The notes below the pieces were generated by a model. The model saw nothing but the letters and a program-made list of their open reading frames with translations, ran no database searches and was not told the DNA's origin. This document shows positions 1 through 7,279 of a DNA stretch of 64,000 nt, one piece after another (position 1 is the first letter of the stretch; every line of letters starts with the position of its first letter). The stretch covers positions 1-64,000 of the forward strand of contig JAAEQC010000234.1 in assembly GCA_024231905.1 (NCBI GenBank). The letters run 5' to 3'. A program made the position numbers and the translations under genes. Source of the stretch: a bacterium. GTDB lineage: Bacteria > Krumholzibacteriota > Krumholzibacteriia > LZORAL124-64-63.

Positions 1-47
1 CGTCTTTCAATAGAATGGAAACAGAAGAATTAGTTTCTGGGGATTGT
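1..47 (+). other. left-edge remnant of an upstream cassette
   Basis: These bases precede the first attC and should be the 3' end of another cassette gene. One frame closes at the TAG at 31-33 and another at the TAA at 51-53 inside the attC. Too little is visible to choose. Confidence 0.4.
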
Positions 48-145
48 ATCTAACAAGAGCTTCCAGCCGACGAGGCCTCTCTTCACGGTCCTGGCTGGCG
101 CCAGGCCCGCGCCAAACGTCCTCGCAGCTGAAGCCGTCGTTCTAC
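48..145 (+). repeat. attC site 0
   Basis: The left 7-mer ATCTAAC fits RYYYAAC. The inner boxes (AGCTTCCAGCCGACGAGG on the left, CGCAGCTGAAGCC on the right) are the imperfect inverted repeat shared by the array. The right 7-mer GTTCTAC departs from GTTRRRY. Confidence 0.85.
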
Positions 146-176
146 CGCGACGGGGTAGTCAGAGCCTGGGGGAAAT

Positions 177-815
177 ATGGATTCTATGCTGACACACGCA
201 GTTACGGTATTTATGGCGTTCTTCGCCATAATGAATCCCATTGCAGGCACTCCGGTTTTCCTTAGCCTCACGCGTGGCGATGATGAACAGACAACTAGGA
301 GTGTGGCAATAAGATCGCTGGTGGTCGCGTTCGCTATCGTTGCATTGTTCTCTGTGACTGGAAAAGTGATCTTTGACTTGTTTGGTCTCACTCTACCTGC
401 ATTTCGGATTACCGGCGGCATTATTGTTTTCTTTATCGGCCTTCATATGCTGCAAGGCAATCAATCGAGCGTTCAACACCCAAGTGAAGAGGACAAGCGG
501 AACTCGCGAGACGCAGCGCTCAGTGTCGCAATCTCTCCCTTGGGAATGCCGTTGCTCGCTGGCCCGGGCACGATCGCAACCGCAATGACCTTTTCAGCCG
601 GTGGCGGCATTGTCGCCATGGCGGTAACCATCTCCGTGTTCGCTGTTCTTTGTTTAATCACGTATTTTTTCTTTATCTTCGGTGAGAAGCTCGTTGGCTA
701 CCTCGGAGCTAGCGCATTGGGTGTAGTCACTCGTATGATGGGGCTTCTCCTCGCCACAATAGGAACGCAGATGGTGATAGAAGGATTGCGTGGATCCTTC
801 AATCTGGCGGGCTGA
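177..815 (+). CDS. MarC family integral membrane protein (cassette gene)
   Basis: A 212-residue protein with about six hydrophobic segments and the N-P-I signature near the start (F-A-I-M-N-P-I-A-G-T-P) and the S-P-L-G-M-P-L-L-A-G-P-G-T-I motif mid-protein, both typical of the MarC/UPF0056 family. Its length is normal. The molecular function of MarC proteins is not established; an early link to multiple antibiotic resistance in E. coli is not well supported. The ATG at 177 follows a GGGGGAAA ribosome site. It is the sole gene of a cassette bounded by attC sites 0 and 1. Confidence 0.88.
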   Translation: MDSMLTHAVTVFMAFFAIMNPIAGTPVFLSLTRGDDEQTTRSVAIRSLVVAFAIVALFSVTGKVIFDLFGLTLPAFRITGGIIVFFIGLHMLQGNQSSVQHPSEEDKRNSRDAALSVAISPLGMPLLAGPGTIATAMTFSAGGGIVAMAVTISVFAVLCLITYFFFIFGEKLVGYLGASALGVVTRMMGLLLATIGTQMVIEGLRGSFNLAG

Positions 816-858
816 AACATGAATTGAATCAGCGGTTGGGAGTGTCCATCGCTAGGTG

Positions 859-956
859 GTATAACAAAAGTTTGCAGCAGACAAAGCCGTTCGTCACGCA
901 CCTGGCTTGCGCCAGGCCCGCGCCAAACAGCTTTGCAGCTGAAACAGACGTTAGAC
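859..956 (+). repeat. attC site 1
   Basis: GTATAAC at 859-865 and GTTAGAC at 950-956 bound a 98-bp dyad. Its inner boxes (GTTTGCAGCAGACAAAG, CTTTGCAGCTGAAACAGAC) differ from the majority type but keep the central CCTGGCTTGCGCCAGG palindrome. Confidence 0.9.
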
Positions 957-991
957 AGACAAGAGGGAGTTTGTAACAAGGGGGGAAGATC

Positions 992-1489
992 ATGACCAGT
1001 CGCCAGGTGTTAATCGTCTTGACGTGTATCGTCGCTTGTGCTGGGTCGTCTGTTGCTGGTACACCTGCTGAGAACAAAGCTCTCATCGAGGAAGTTATTG
1101 CCGTAGGCAACTCGAGGGATTTCGATCAGTACAAAGAGTTCATTGCAGATAACTTTGTGCGCCACTGCCAGGCAACTCCCGGCCTTGTCATCACCAGTCG
1201 CGATCAGTTTCGGGAGTTTATGGAAGCGGATGTAAAAGTATGTCCTGATTCCATGGTAGAAATCCACCAATTGATCGCGGAGGGCGATCGTGTGGCGCTT
1301 TGGGGGTCCTATATTGGGACACAAGAAGGCGTTATGGGGCCGTTTCCCCCTTCAGGCAAGAAGATGGTTCTGGATTTCGCGGGGGTTTTTCGGATTGAAG
1401 GCGGCAAGATTGCGGAATTGTGGGTGACATGGGACAATATGGCTGCGTTGTCCCAACTCGGTCACTATCCGCCACCGAATACAGAGTAG
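992..1489 (+). CDS. secreted SnoaL/NTF2-like protein (cassette gene)
   Basis: A 165-residue protein with an N-terminal signal peptide (residues 1-22, hydrophobic core I-V-L-T-C-I-V-A-C-A) followed by a SnoaL-like ester-cyclase/NTF2 fold: helix with N-K-A-L-I-E-E-V, a F-V-R-H segment, and a final beta strand G-G-K-I-A-E-L-W. Members are small cone-shaped barrels used as enzymes or binding proteins, so the reaction cannot be named. ATG at 992 follows GGGGGAAG. The predicted periplasmic location is inferred from the leader. Confidence 0.8.
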   Translation: MTSRQVLIVLTCIVACAGSSVAGTPAENKALIEEVIAVGNSRDFDQYKEFIADNFVRHCQATPGLVITSRDQFREFMEADVKVCPDSMVEIHQLIAEGDRVALWGSYIGTQEGVMGPFPPSGKKMVLDFAGVFRIEGGKIAELWVTWDNMAALSQLGHYPPPNTE

Positions 1490-1503
1490 GCAATACCAAA
1501 GCA

Positions 1504-1601
1504 GTCTAACAAGAGCTTCCAGCCGACGAGGCCGCTTGTCACGGTCCTGGCTGGCGCCAGGACCGGGCCAACCGTCCTCGCAGCTGGAGCCGACGTTAGA
1601 C
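1504..1601 (+). repeat. attC site 2
   Basis: A 98-bp site with canonical ends GTCTAAC (1504-1510) and GTTAGAC (1595-1601), which are exact reverse complements. Inner boxes are of the majority type. Confidence 0.95.
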
Positions 1602-1632
1602 TGCCTGCAATAGCTAAATAGGAGGCGAGAAA

Positions 1633-2082
1633 TTGCAGCCAACGATTGTAACGTGGTTACTCGTGGTCTTTGGCGCAATTACCCTAGCGCCGCTCGTTTT
1701 AGCCCAGTCTGTAATGCTGTTTAGGCCGAATAGCCAGCAGGCCATAGATTTACTTGTCGCAAAAGGAGAAGACTGGCGCGACAAAACTCATTTTCGGTCG
1801 GCTTTGGGTTTCGCCTGGGCAGATTGGATACTCGTTGTTCCGCTTGCGATTTCGGGGAGCATAGGGGTGATTCTTGGTCACGCTTGGGGGTATTTCCTTT
1901 GGGGCGCAAGTGGCTCTATTTCACTTTATGTCAATATCGTACTGTGGTTTATGGAGAAAGAATATGTTTATCCTTCACGTGGAGCGCTAGCCTATTACAC
2001 CTATTACTGGGGTTTTTTCGTACTTTGGGGCGCGCTCGCGTTGGCCTATTCTGCAATTCGTCTTAGCGGTATGGAGCTCTAG
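1633..2082 (+). CDS. small integral membrane protein (cassette gene)
   Basis: A 149-residue protein of unknown function with about four hydrophobic segments (residues 5-28, 58-80, 84-105 and 120-143). The start is a TTG at 1633, chosen because a GGAGG box at 1621-1625 lies seven bases upstream and no better in-frame start exists. It has no recognisable motif beyond aromatic-rich membrane segments. It is the only gene of its cassette. Confidence 0.7.
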   Translation: MQPTIVTWLLVVFGAITLAPLVLAQSVMLFRPNSQQAIDLLVAKGEDWRDKTHFRSALGFAWADWILVVPLAISGSIGVILGHAWGYFLWGASGSISLYVNIVLWFMEKEYVYPSRGALAYYTYYWGFFVLWGALALAYSAIRLSGMEL

Positions 2083-2130
2083 GGTTGAAGTGGAGAAAGT
2101 AAGTAGGCAATACAATGACCGCGATGTGCA

Positions 2131-2228
2131 GTCTAACAAGAGCTTCCAGCCGACAAAACCGCTTGTCACGGCCCTGACTGGCGCCAGGCCCGCGCCAATC
2201 GTCCTCGCAGCTGATGCCAACGTTAGGC
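2131..2228 (+). repeat. attC site 3
   Basis: A 98-bp site with ends GTCTAAC (2131-2137) and GTTAGGC (2222-2228) and majority-type inner boxes, including the central GGCGCCAGGCC. Confidence 0.95.
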
Positions 2229-2245
2229 AAGAAACGAACTAAGTC

Positions 2246-2665
2246 GTGGGGGTACTGGTGTCGACCCAAGCTCGATTTGTCTGGGTGGTTACGATATTGG
2301 CGTTCCTTTCCGGGTGTACGTCATACCGTCCTGCCAGCCTTCCTGGGGCATCTGTGGATTCTACAGCGAAAGAGAACAGCCACTTTGTCAAGGTAGGTTC
2401 ACGGGTGAAGGTTACGCTGAGCGATGGAGAAGTGGTAACAGGCGAGGTTTTACAGGTATCCAGCAATGAGTTGGTACTCACCGGAGATGGCAACTACGGT
2501 TATTCCGAGCGTTCTCTAAGTGCGTCGGATATTGTCGCGATCGAAGGGGAGTATACTTCTTCTAGCGACAAGAAGAAAAATGTGGAGATCGTGTTGTTTA
2601 GTGTGTTGGTGCTTGCAATTGCGGCATATGTCGGGTTTGTGAATGCCATGGAAGGCATGAATTAA
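2246..2665 (+). CDS. lipoprotein with C-terminal membrane helix, type A (cassette gene)
   Basis: A 139-residue protein starting at GTG 2246. The leader ends in a lipobox L-S-G-C with the lipidated Cys at residue 24. A small beta domain follows (V-G-S-R-V-K-V-T-L-S-D-G-E-V-V-T-G-E-V), resembling the short barrel-like folds of Sm/PRC-type domains. The C-terminus carries a hydrophobic helix (about residues 113-131). It is clearly related to the protein at 5323-5748 in the same array: same Cys position, same V-G-S, G-E-[VI]-V and G-E-V motifs, same C-terminal helix. Function unknown. Confidence 0.75.
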   Translation: MGVLVSTQARFVWVVTILAFLSGCTSYRPASLPGASVDSTAKENSHFVKVGSRVKVTLSDGEVVTGEVLQVSSNELVLTGDGNYGYSERSLSASDIVAIEGEYTSSSDKKKNVEIVLFSVLVLAIAAYVGFVNAMEGMN

Positions 2666-2682
2666 GTTGTGGGAGCGTTCAT

Positions 2683-2713
2683 GCCTGACAAGAGCTTTCA
2701 GCCGACGTTAAAG
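2683..2713 (+). repeat. collapsed attC site 4
   Basis: Only 31 bases remain. The left end GCCTGACAAGAGCTTTCAG runs straight into the right end CCGACGTTAAAG. In full sites both arms contain AGCCGACG, and a deletion between these direct repeats gives exactly this structure. The loop and central palindrome are gone. Confidence 0.75.
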
Positions 2714-2727
2714 AGCAGAAGGGTACG

Positions 2728-3417
2728 ATGGTGGCTTCATTCATGTATCACATCTCGTTTCTGATAACTGTCGGTGCAATCATGCTCGGCTCTACTTCCA
2801 CCGTACAGGCGGGCGAGGAGTTTCGTGAGAGCATTCGGGGGTTCGAGGTCCTTGCGGGGGCCGTTTCTTCTGATTTCGGCGGGCAGCGAGATTCCGGTGT
2901 TGCGATCGGCTTGAGAGGGCCTGCTAAGGCGCTGTCCTCAAGTGTTCTCATTCGGATAGGCGCTGAGTATGCACGCAAGGTGAATACCGGCCACGTGAGC
3001 AAGTTCGATATCGGAAGCGGCACAACGGAGTATGCTGGCCAAGGCACGGTTTCACTCGACTACATCCAAGTACTTGCCGAGCTTGTGGTGCGAAAGTCGG
3101 CCGGCAGCTTCGATCTTCGCCCATATATCGGGCTCGGTCCCGCTATGCTGGTAGATCAATCGGTTAGCACGGATGAGCCGTCGGGCGATGCTTTCGGCGC
3201 GTTCAAGGCCTATAGCCAGTTTGATGCACTCGCTGTCGTTGGCGTAAGCGTTGGCTATAATGGCTTCATGCTCGATCTTCAGTTTGCACAGGGGCTTCTG
3301 GATCCTGTCTGGAGTGGAGATGGGCTCTTGCCGGGTCAGAGTAGCGGTGGTTCGTCATTCACGAGCCAAGGAGATAGGAGCCAGTCCGCTCGGCTGGCGG
3401 GAGGAGTCTCCTTCTAG
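2728..3417 (+). CDS. outer-membrane beta-barrel protein (cassette gene)
   Basis: A 229-residue protein with a signal peptide (residues 1-28, ending near V-Q-A-G), alternating amphipathic strands throughout and a C-terminal phenylalanine (G-G-V-S-F), the usual signal for outer-membrane barrel insertion. The pattern of strand pairs with Y-I-G-L-G-P-A resembles small OmpA/OmpW-size barrels of about eight strands. The ATG at 2728 is used; a second in-frame ATG at 2743 would give a shorter leader. It sits between the two collapsed/complete attC sites at 2683 and 3431. Confidence 0.72.
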   Translation: MVASFMYHISFLITVGAIMLGSTSTVQAGEEFRESIRGFEVLAGAVSSDFGGQRDSGVAIGLRGPAKALSSSVLIRIGAEYARKVNTGHVSKFDIGSGTTEYAGQGTVSLDYIQVLAELVVRKSAGSFDLRPYIGLGPAMLVDQSVSTDEPSGDAFGAFKAYSQFDALAVVGVSVGYNGFMLDLQFAQGLLDPVWSGDGLLPGQSSGGSSFTSQGDRSQSARLAGGVSF

Positions 3418-3430
3418 TGGAGGGGCATCT

Positions 3431-3527
3431 CCCTAACAAGAGCTTCCAGCCGACGAAGCTGTCTGTCACGGCCCTGGCGGAGCCAGGGCCGCACCAGCCA
3501 ACTTCGCAGCTGAAGCCAACGTTATGA
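3431..3527 (+). repeat. attC site 5
   Basis: Left end CCCTAAC, right end GTTATGA (3521-3527), so both ends deviate slightly from consensus. The arms are majority type, but the centre reads GGCGGAGCCAGGG rather than the usual palindrome. Confidence 0.88.
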
Positions 3528-3557
3528 GGTCTCGGAAACCGTACTGGAGGAACGTCT

Positions 3558-3986
3558 ATGGGCGAGGGTGCGACAAGAGCTCTGTTCGTCATTTACGTCG
3601 CCGACCAAGAGCGTAGCCGCGACTTCTATCGCGCGGTTCTCGGTGTCGATCCGACTTTGGACGTCCCCGGCATGACGGAGTTTCCGTTACTTGATGGGAG
3701 CAGTCTCGGTCTTATGCCAGTGGAGGGGATAGTACGATTACTGGGAGACACAATTACGAATCCGGCAACGGCTGCCGGCGTACCTCGTTCGGAGCTTTAT
3801 TTGGTTGTTCACAATGCGTCCGCATACCACGATCGCGCGATTGCCGTCGGTGCTGAAGAGCTGAGTCCGCTGCTTGAGAGAACGTGGGGAGATCGAGTCG
3901 TTTACAGCCAGGATCTCGACGGTCACATTCTAGCATTCGCAGAGCAGACTAGTGGTGGTGGAGAAGTGCCCGTGGATTGTGGTTAG
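3558..3986 (+). CDS. VOC-fold (glyoxalase/bleomycin-resistance-like) protein (cassette gene)
   Basis: A 142-residue protein with the VOC superfamily pattern: an opening beta strand L-F-V-I-Y-V-A-D then R-S-R-D-F-Y-R-A-V-L-G, and a closing strand D-L-D-G-H-I-L-A-F-A-E. The superfamily includes dioxygenases, glyoxalases and drug-binding resistance proteins, and is common in integron cassettes. The substrate cannot be named. The ATG at 3558 has a GGAGGAAC box upstream. Confidence 0.85.
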   Translation: MGEGATRALFVIYVADQERSRDFYRAVLGVDPTLDVPGMTEFPLLDGSSLGLMPVEGIVRLLGDTITNPATAAGVPRSELYLVVHNASAYHDRAIAVGAEELSPLLERTWGDRVVYSQDLDGHILAFAEQTSGGGEVPVDCG

Positions 3987-4037
3987 GCCGATCAAAGTGA
4001 GTTGGCATTGCTGGCGATTAGAGGTGCGGGTCGAGCT

Positions 4038-4077
4038 TCATAACAGAAGCTTCCAGCAAACGAAGCCGACGTTAGGC
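4038..4077 (+). repeat. collapsed attC site 6
   Basis: A 40-base remnant. TCATAAC is followed by AGAAGCTTCCAGCAAACGAAGCCGACGTTAGGC. The left arm joins the right arm through a shared GAAGC, as if the interior had been deleted between those direct repeats. The right end GTTAGGC (4071-4077) is intact. Confidence 0.72.
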
Positions 4078-4099
4078 GGCTAGGAAGGGACATCGCGTT

Positions 4100-5143
4100 T
4101 TGAAAAAGAAGCGCACGATGCGAATCATAAGAATAGTCATGCCCATAGTGGGGATAGCCTGCGCAATTGTGTTCCCGCCTTGGGACGGCATATTGGCATG
4201 GATAGCGCCATTACCAGATACAGTGCAGCAGCAAGTCGATGATGCTTTTGATCATGGTCTAGATGGTATCATCGTTTATGTCGACCAGGCAGGTAAGGCT
4301 CCGGCTTTATATTGCAGTGGCTGGAAGGACAGGGAGAATCAAGTGCCAGCCGATCCGAAGGCCTTGTTCAAGATTGGCAGTCTCAGCAAGCTGTATATCG
4401 CCACTGCGGCCGCCAAGTTGGTCAATGACCAGAGTTTGTCGCTGGATGACACTCTTGCTGATCATTTGCCTGAACTTGTTGGAAAAATCGATTATGCCGA
4501 TCGGATTACTCTGAGAATGTTGCTGAAACATCGTAGCGGTATACCCAATTATACAGACCATGACGAGTACGACTGGTCCATGCCGCGGTCGGGGATCAGC
4601 GGGGTTTTGGAACTGGTCTTGGATATGCCGACAGATTTCAAGCCGGATACGAACTATCGCTATTCCAATACGAACTATCTGTTTGTCGGCAATATCCTCG
4701 ACAATGTATTGGGGTATAGCCACCAGCGATATATCAATGAGGAAATTCTCGCTCCTCTGGGGCTGAGTCACACCTATGGTTCGCTCAGCCATGTGGTTTT
4801 GGAAGATGTCGTCAGTGGGTACCACCGTCCCTATGAGGCGGATTTCAAGGATGTTGATTTTGTAAACCCAGGCGGGTCATTCATCGCGACGGCGCAGGAT
4901 GCCGGAGTCTTCTTGCGCGCATTGATTGATGGCTCATTGTTGAATGCCAATGAGCAGGCCATCTATTCCTCAATTTATGAGTATGGACATAAAGGTTGGG
5001 TGCTGGGGTACCAGAGTATCGCCCGCTATCACGAAGATATTGATACAGTGGTCATTCAGTTCGTAAACACAACGGGTAGAGATACTGAGTTGACAGCGAT
5101 TGTCGTATACAAACGAATTGTCCGAATTCTACGCCGGCAGTAG
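4100..5143 (+). CDS. membrane-anchored serine hydrolase, beta-lactamase/PBP-like (cassette gene)
   Basis: A 347-residue protein starting at TTG 4100 behind a GGAAGGGA box. Residues 9-27 form a signal anchor. The catalytic motifs of the class C beta-lactamase/DD-peptidase/EstB fold are visible: S94-x-x-K97 (K-I-G-S-L-S-K), Y188-S-N190, and H297-K-G299 in place of K-T-G. The H-R-S-G-I-P-N-Y motif is also typical. H-x-G instead of K-T-G points to a peptidase or esterase rather than a true beta-lactamase (inference). It should act outside the cytoplasmic membrane. Confidence 0.82.
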   Translation: MKKKRTMRIIRIVMPIVGIACAIVFPPWDGILAWIAPLPDTVQQQVDDAFDHGLDGIIVYVDQAGKAPALYCSGWKDRENQVPADPKALFKIGSLSKLYIATAAAKLVNDQSLSLDDTLADHLPELVGKIDYADRITLRMLLKHRSGIPNYTDHDEYDWSMPRSGISGVLELVLDMPTDFKPDTNYRYSNTNYLFVGNILDNVLGYSHQRYINEEILAPLGLSHTYGSLSHVVLEDVVSGYHRPYEADFKDVDFVNPGGSFIATAQDAGVFLRALIDGSLLNANEQAIYSSIYEYGHKGWVLGYQSIARYHEDIDTVVIQFVNTTGRDTELTAIVVYKRIVRILRRQ

Positions 5144-5175
5144 GTTGGAATGACTGGAGCGTCGCCATGTGCGCC

Positions 5176-5289
5176 GTCTAACAAATGCTTACACCCGACA
5201 ATCGTTTTTATTACACTTCGTGCTGGCGCACGAGCCGCGCCAAATCGGCGAAGCGTCGAAAGCGCTCGCAGGTGAAGCCGACGTTAGGT
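5176..5289 (+). repeat. divergent attC site 7
   Basis: Canonical ends GTCTAAC (5176-5182) and GTTAGGT (5283-5289) enclose 114 bp whose interior (ACAAATGCTTACACCCGACA, then GCGCTCGCAGGTGAAGCCGAC) is unlike the other sites. It is a longer attC of another family. Confidence 0.9.
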
Positions 5290-5322
5290 CGGTAGGAGTT
5301 TCGTTTCCAGCTGGGAGATAGT

Positions 5323-5748
5323 GTGTGCTGTCATTGCCGACGGGCCGTTGGGTTTGTGGTCGCAGTAGCGTTCTTGGTAACTCAATCTGGCTGTGGTGGC
5401 TATCGAGCGGCCGTACTCGGAGAAACCGAGTCACCTCAGAGCATACCGAGTGGCTACGAGCAGGTACGAGTCGGGTCTGAAGTACGGATCGAATTGAATA
5501 GCGGTGAAATCGTCGAAGGAGAAGTGTCCAGCTTAGCTGTTGGTCAATTGGCGATTGGTAGGTCCAGCAATAACGGATTCGAGGAAAGGGTGCTTCTGCT
5601 TGAGGAGATCCGGCAGATCGAGATATTCAAGTCGTCAAGGGCGGCTTCGTTTATAGCAAGCACGGTAGGTGTCACGATCTTTGTGGGAATCGCGGGTTTG
5701 GTGCTCCTTGCGGCTGCTATCAGCAATAGTGCTAGAAGTCTCGATTAG
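5323..5748 (+). CDS. lipoprotein with C-terminal membrane helix, type B (cassette gene)
   Basis: A 141-residue protein starting at GTG 5323. The leader ends in T-Q-S-G-C with the lipid-carrying Cys at residue 24. A small beta domain (V-G-S-E-V-R-I-E-L-N-S-G-E-I-V-E-G-E-V) and a C-terminal hydrophobic segment (about 110-135) follow. It shares layout and several motifs with the cassette lipoprotein at 2246-2665, although the cassettes carry attC sites of different families. Function unknown. Confidence 0.75.
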   Translation: MCCHCRRAVGFVVAVAFLVTQSGCGGYRAAVLGETESPQSIPSGYEQVRVGSEVRIELNSGEIVEGEVSSLAVGQLAIGRSSNNGFEERVLLLEEIRQIEIFKSSRAASFIASTVGVTIFVGIAGLVLLAAAISNSARSLD

Positions 5749-5770
5749 ATTTCGTGGTAGAATGGGGAAC

Positions 5771-5868
5771 AACCTACAAGAGCTTCCAGCCGACGAGGCC
5801 GCTTGTCACGGCCCTGGCTGTCGCCAGGCCCGCGCCAATCGTCCTCGCAGCTGAAGCCAACGTTAAAC
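5771..5868 (+). repeat. attC site 8
   Basis: Majority-type arms and centre with an intact right end GTTAAAC (5862-5868). The left 7-mer AACCTAC departs from RYYYAAC, so this end may recombine poorly (inference). Confidence 0.88.
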
Positions 5869-5882
5869 AGATTGGAGAACAT

Positions 5883-6155
5883 GTGCCGGTAATTGAACGG
5901 ACACGGACGTTGCGGCCATCCACGAGTTCGGACTCCTCGCCGTACGAGGTTGATACAAAGGCCGTGGGCCCCGCTGATCTGTTGCGGTTGACGATTCTCG
6001 GCGGAAGCGGAGGCAAGCGTAAGTTGGGTGTGGTCGAGTTCCGCGGCAGCGACCTCGCGTACAAGGACTCGTTCTACTTTCGGGTGGAATCGCAGAGGGC
6101 GAGGCAGAGGATTACATTTATTGGAGCCCAGCCGGTCACGATCATCGTGAAATAG
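5883..6155 (+). CDS. small hypothetical protein (cassette gene)
   Basis: A 90-residue polar protein. The GTG at 5883 is preferred because a GGAG box lies at 5874-5877, and the overlapping ATG at 5881 is closed by a stop after three codons. No signal peptide or membrane segment is seen. The second half is beta-rich with many Arg residues (L-G-V-V-E-F-R-G, S-F-Y-F-R-V-E). I do not recognise the family. Confidence 0.5.
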   Translation: MPVIERTRTLRPSTSSDSSPYEVDTKAVGPADLLRLTILGGSGGKRKLGVVEFRGSDLAYKDSFYFRVESQRARQRITFIGAQPVTIIVK

Positions 6156-6244
6156 AACTTCAAGGCGCCGGTGTAGTGCCCCGAGGTCGTGGCAGTTGGA
6201 GTGCGGTTCTCATGCTGCAAGTTTGAAGTGAGTACTCGAGAACT

Positions 6245-6342
6245 GGTTCACGAGAGCTTTCAGTCGACAGGGCCGTTCGTCACGGCCTTGGCTGGCGCCG
6301 GGCCCGCGCCAATCGTCCTCGCAGCTGAAGGCGTCGTTAGCA
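6245..6342 (+). repeat. attC site 9 (last visible site)
   Basis: Majority-type arms and GGCGCCGGGCC centre. Left end GGTTCAC and right end GTTAGCA (6336-6342) are both degenerate. No further attC follows, so this probably marks the end of the array. Confidence 0.82.
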
Positions 6343-6493
6343 GGACAATACGAACCTCGGATTCAACCAACAAGTGCAAGCGGGCCGTGAACGCCTACGA
6401 CGACCTGCTGGCGAGTGCGGCGGCGCGGGTGCGGTCCTCATCTGCTACACTGCGCCGACGCGACTCCGTCCCGCCGCGAAAGGCCCGAAATCG

Positions 6494-7279
6494 ATGAAGA
6501 CGAAGCGCATACTCTGGATCCTGGGCGCGTGGCTCGTCGCGGGAGGCGCCATGGCCGAAGGCACACCGACCGGATTCCTCGACCGCACCCTCCAGTGCGA
6601 AGGTGCCGAGCGCCGCTACCAGGTCTACGTCCCGCGGGACTACGACCCGGCCGTGGCCTGGCCGGTCATCCTCTTTCTGCACGGTTCCGGCGAACGGGGC
6701 GAGGACGGTGTGCGACCGACCCAGGTGGGACTCGGCAGTGCGATTCGTTGGAGTCCCGAGCGGTGGCCGGCAATCGTGGTCTTTCCCCAGTTGCCTGACC
6801 GGAAAGTGTGGTCCGATGGCGCCGGTTGTATGGCTCTGGCGGCCCTGGCGGCGGCTGAGGCAGAATTCCACACGGATCCCGATCGCGTCTACCTGACCGG
6901 CGTGTCCCTCGGCGGGCTCGGTACTTGGCAACTGGCCTACGAGCACCCGGAGCGGTTCGCGGCCCTGGTGCCGGTGTGCGGCTTCGTCGAGCCCGCAGGT
7001 CACCGCGGCGGCTTCGTACCGGATACTGCCGATGGTCCCCACGCCGAAGTGGCCCGTCGCTTGGCCCAGGTGCCCACCTGGATCTTTCACGGAGCTGCGG
7101 ATCCGGTGGTGCCGGTGGAGGACGCGCGCCTCATGTCCGCCGCCCTGGAGGAGGCGGGGGCCAAGGTGCATTACAGCGAGTTGGCGGGGGTCGAGCACAA
7201 CTCCTGGGATCCGGCCTACGCCACCGAATCCTTGCCGCGGTGGTTGTTCGATCAGCGGCGGCCGGCGGGCGGGCGATGA
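6494..7279 (+). CDS. secreted alpha/beta hydrolase (esterase/PHB-depolymerase-like)
   Basis: A 261-residue protein with a signal peptide (residues 1-21, ending A-M-A-E). The F-L-H-G-S-G-E-R-G oxyanion region (61-69), the nucleophile elbow G-V-S-L-G-G (Ser138), the acid in G-A-A-D-P-V-V-P (Asp203) and the final His in G-V-E-H-N-S-W (His235) give a full catalytic triad. The layout matches small secreted feruloyl-esterase/phospholipase-carboxylesterase relatives; the substrate is unknown. The ATG at 6494 is chosen because the signal peptide begins there. It overlaps the next gene by four bases (ATGA). Confidence 0.85.
   Translation: MKTKRILWILGAWLVAGGAMAEGTPTGFLDRTLQCEGAERRYQVYVPRDYDPAVAWPVILFLHGSGERGEDGVRPTQVGLGSAIRWSPERWPAIVVFPQLPDRKVWSDGAGCMALAALAAAEAEFHTDPDRVYLTGVSLGGLGTWQLAYEHPERFAALVPVCGFVEPAGHRGGFVPDTADGPHAEVARRLAQVPTWIFHGAADPVVPVEDARLMSAALEEAGAKVHYSELAGVEHNSWDPAYATESLPRWLFDQRRPAGGR

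Larger units (their letters stand above)
1..6342 (+). mobile_element. integron gene-cassette array (integrase not in window)
   Basis: Ten sites with the ends and imperfect dyad symmetry of integron attC sites recur at 48, 859, 1504, 2131, 2683, 3431, 4038, 5176, 5771 and 6245. Between each pair lies one short gene on the plus strand, ending just before the next site, as in integron cassettes. The stretch is visibly less GC-rich than everything after about 6400. No integrase gene or attI is present. Cassettes are oriented gene then attC, so the integrase should be left of position 1. The array seems to end at 6342, where GC rises and attC sites stop. Confidence 0.9.

Noticed and set aside
1..6342. 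Regular repeats that could be read as a CRISPR array
   Set aside because: Repeats are about 98 bp, have attC ends and dyads, and are spaced by whole genes of differing size.
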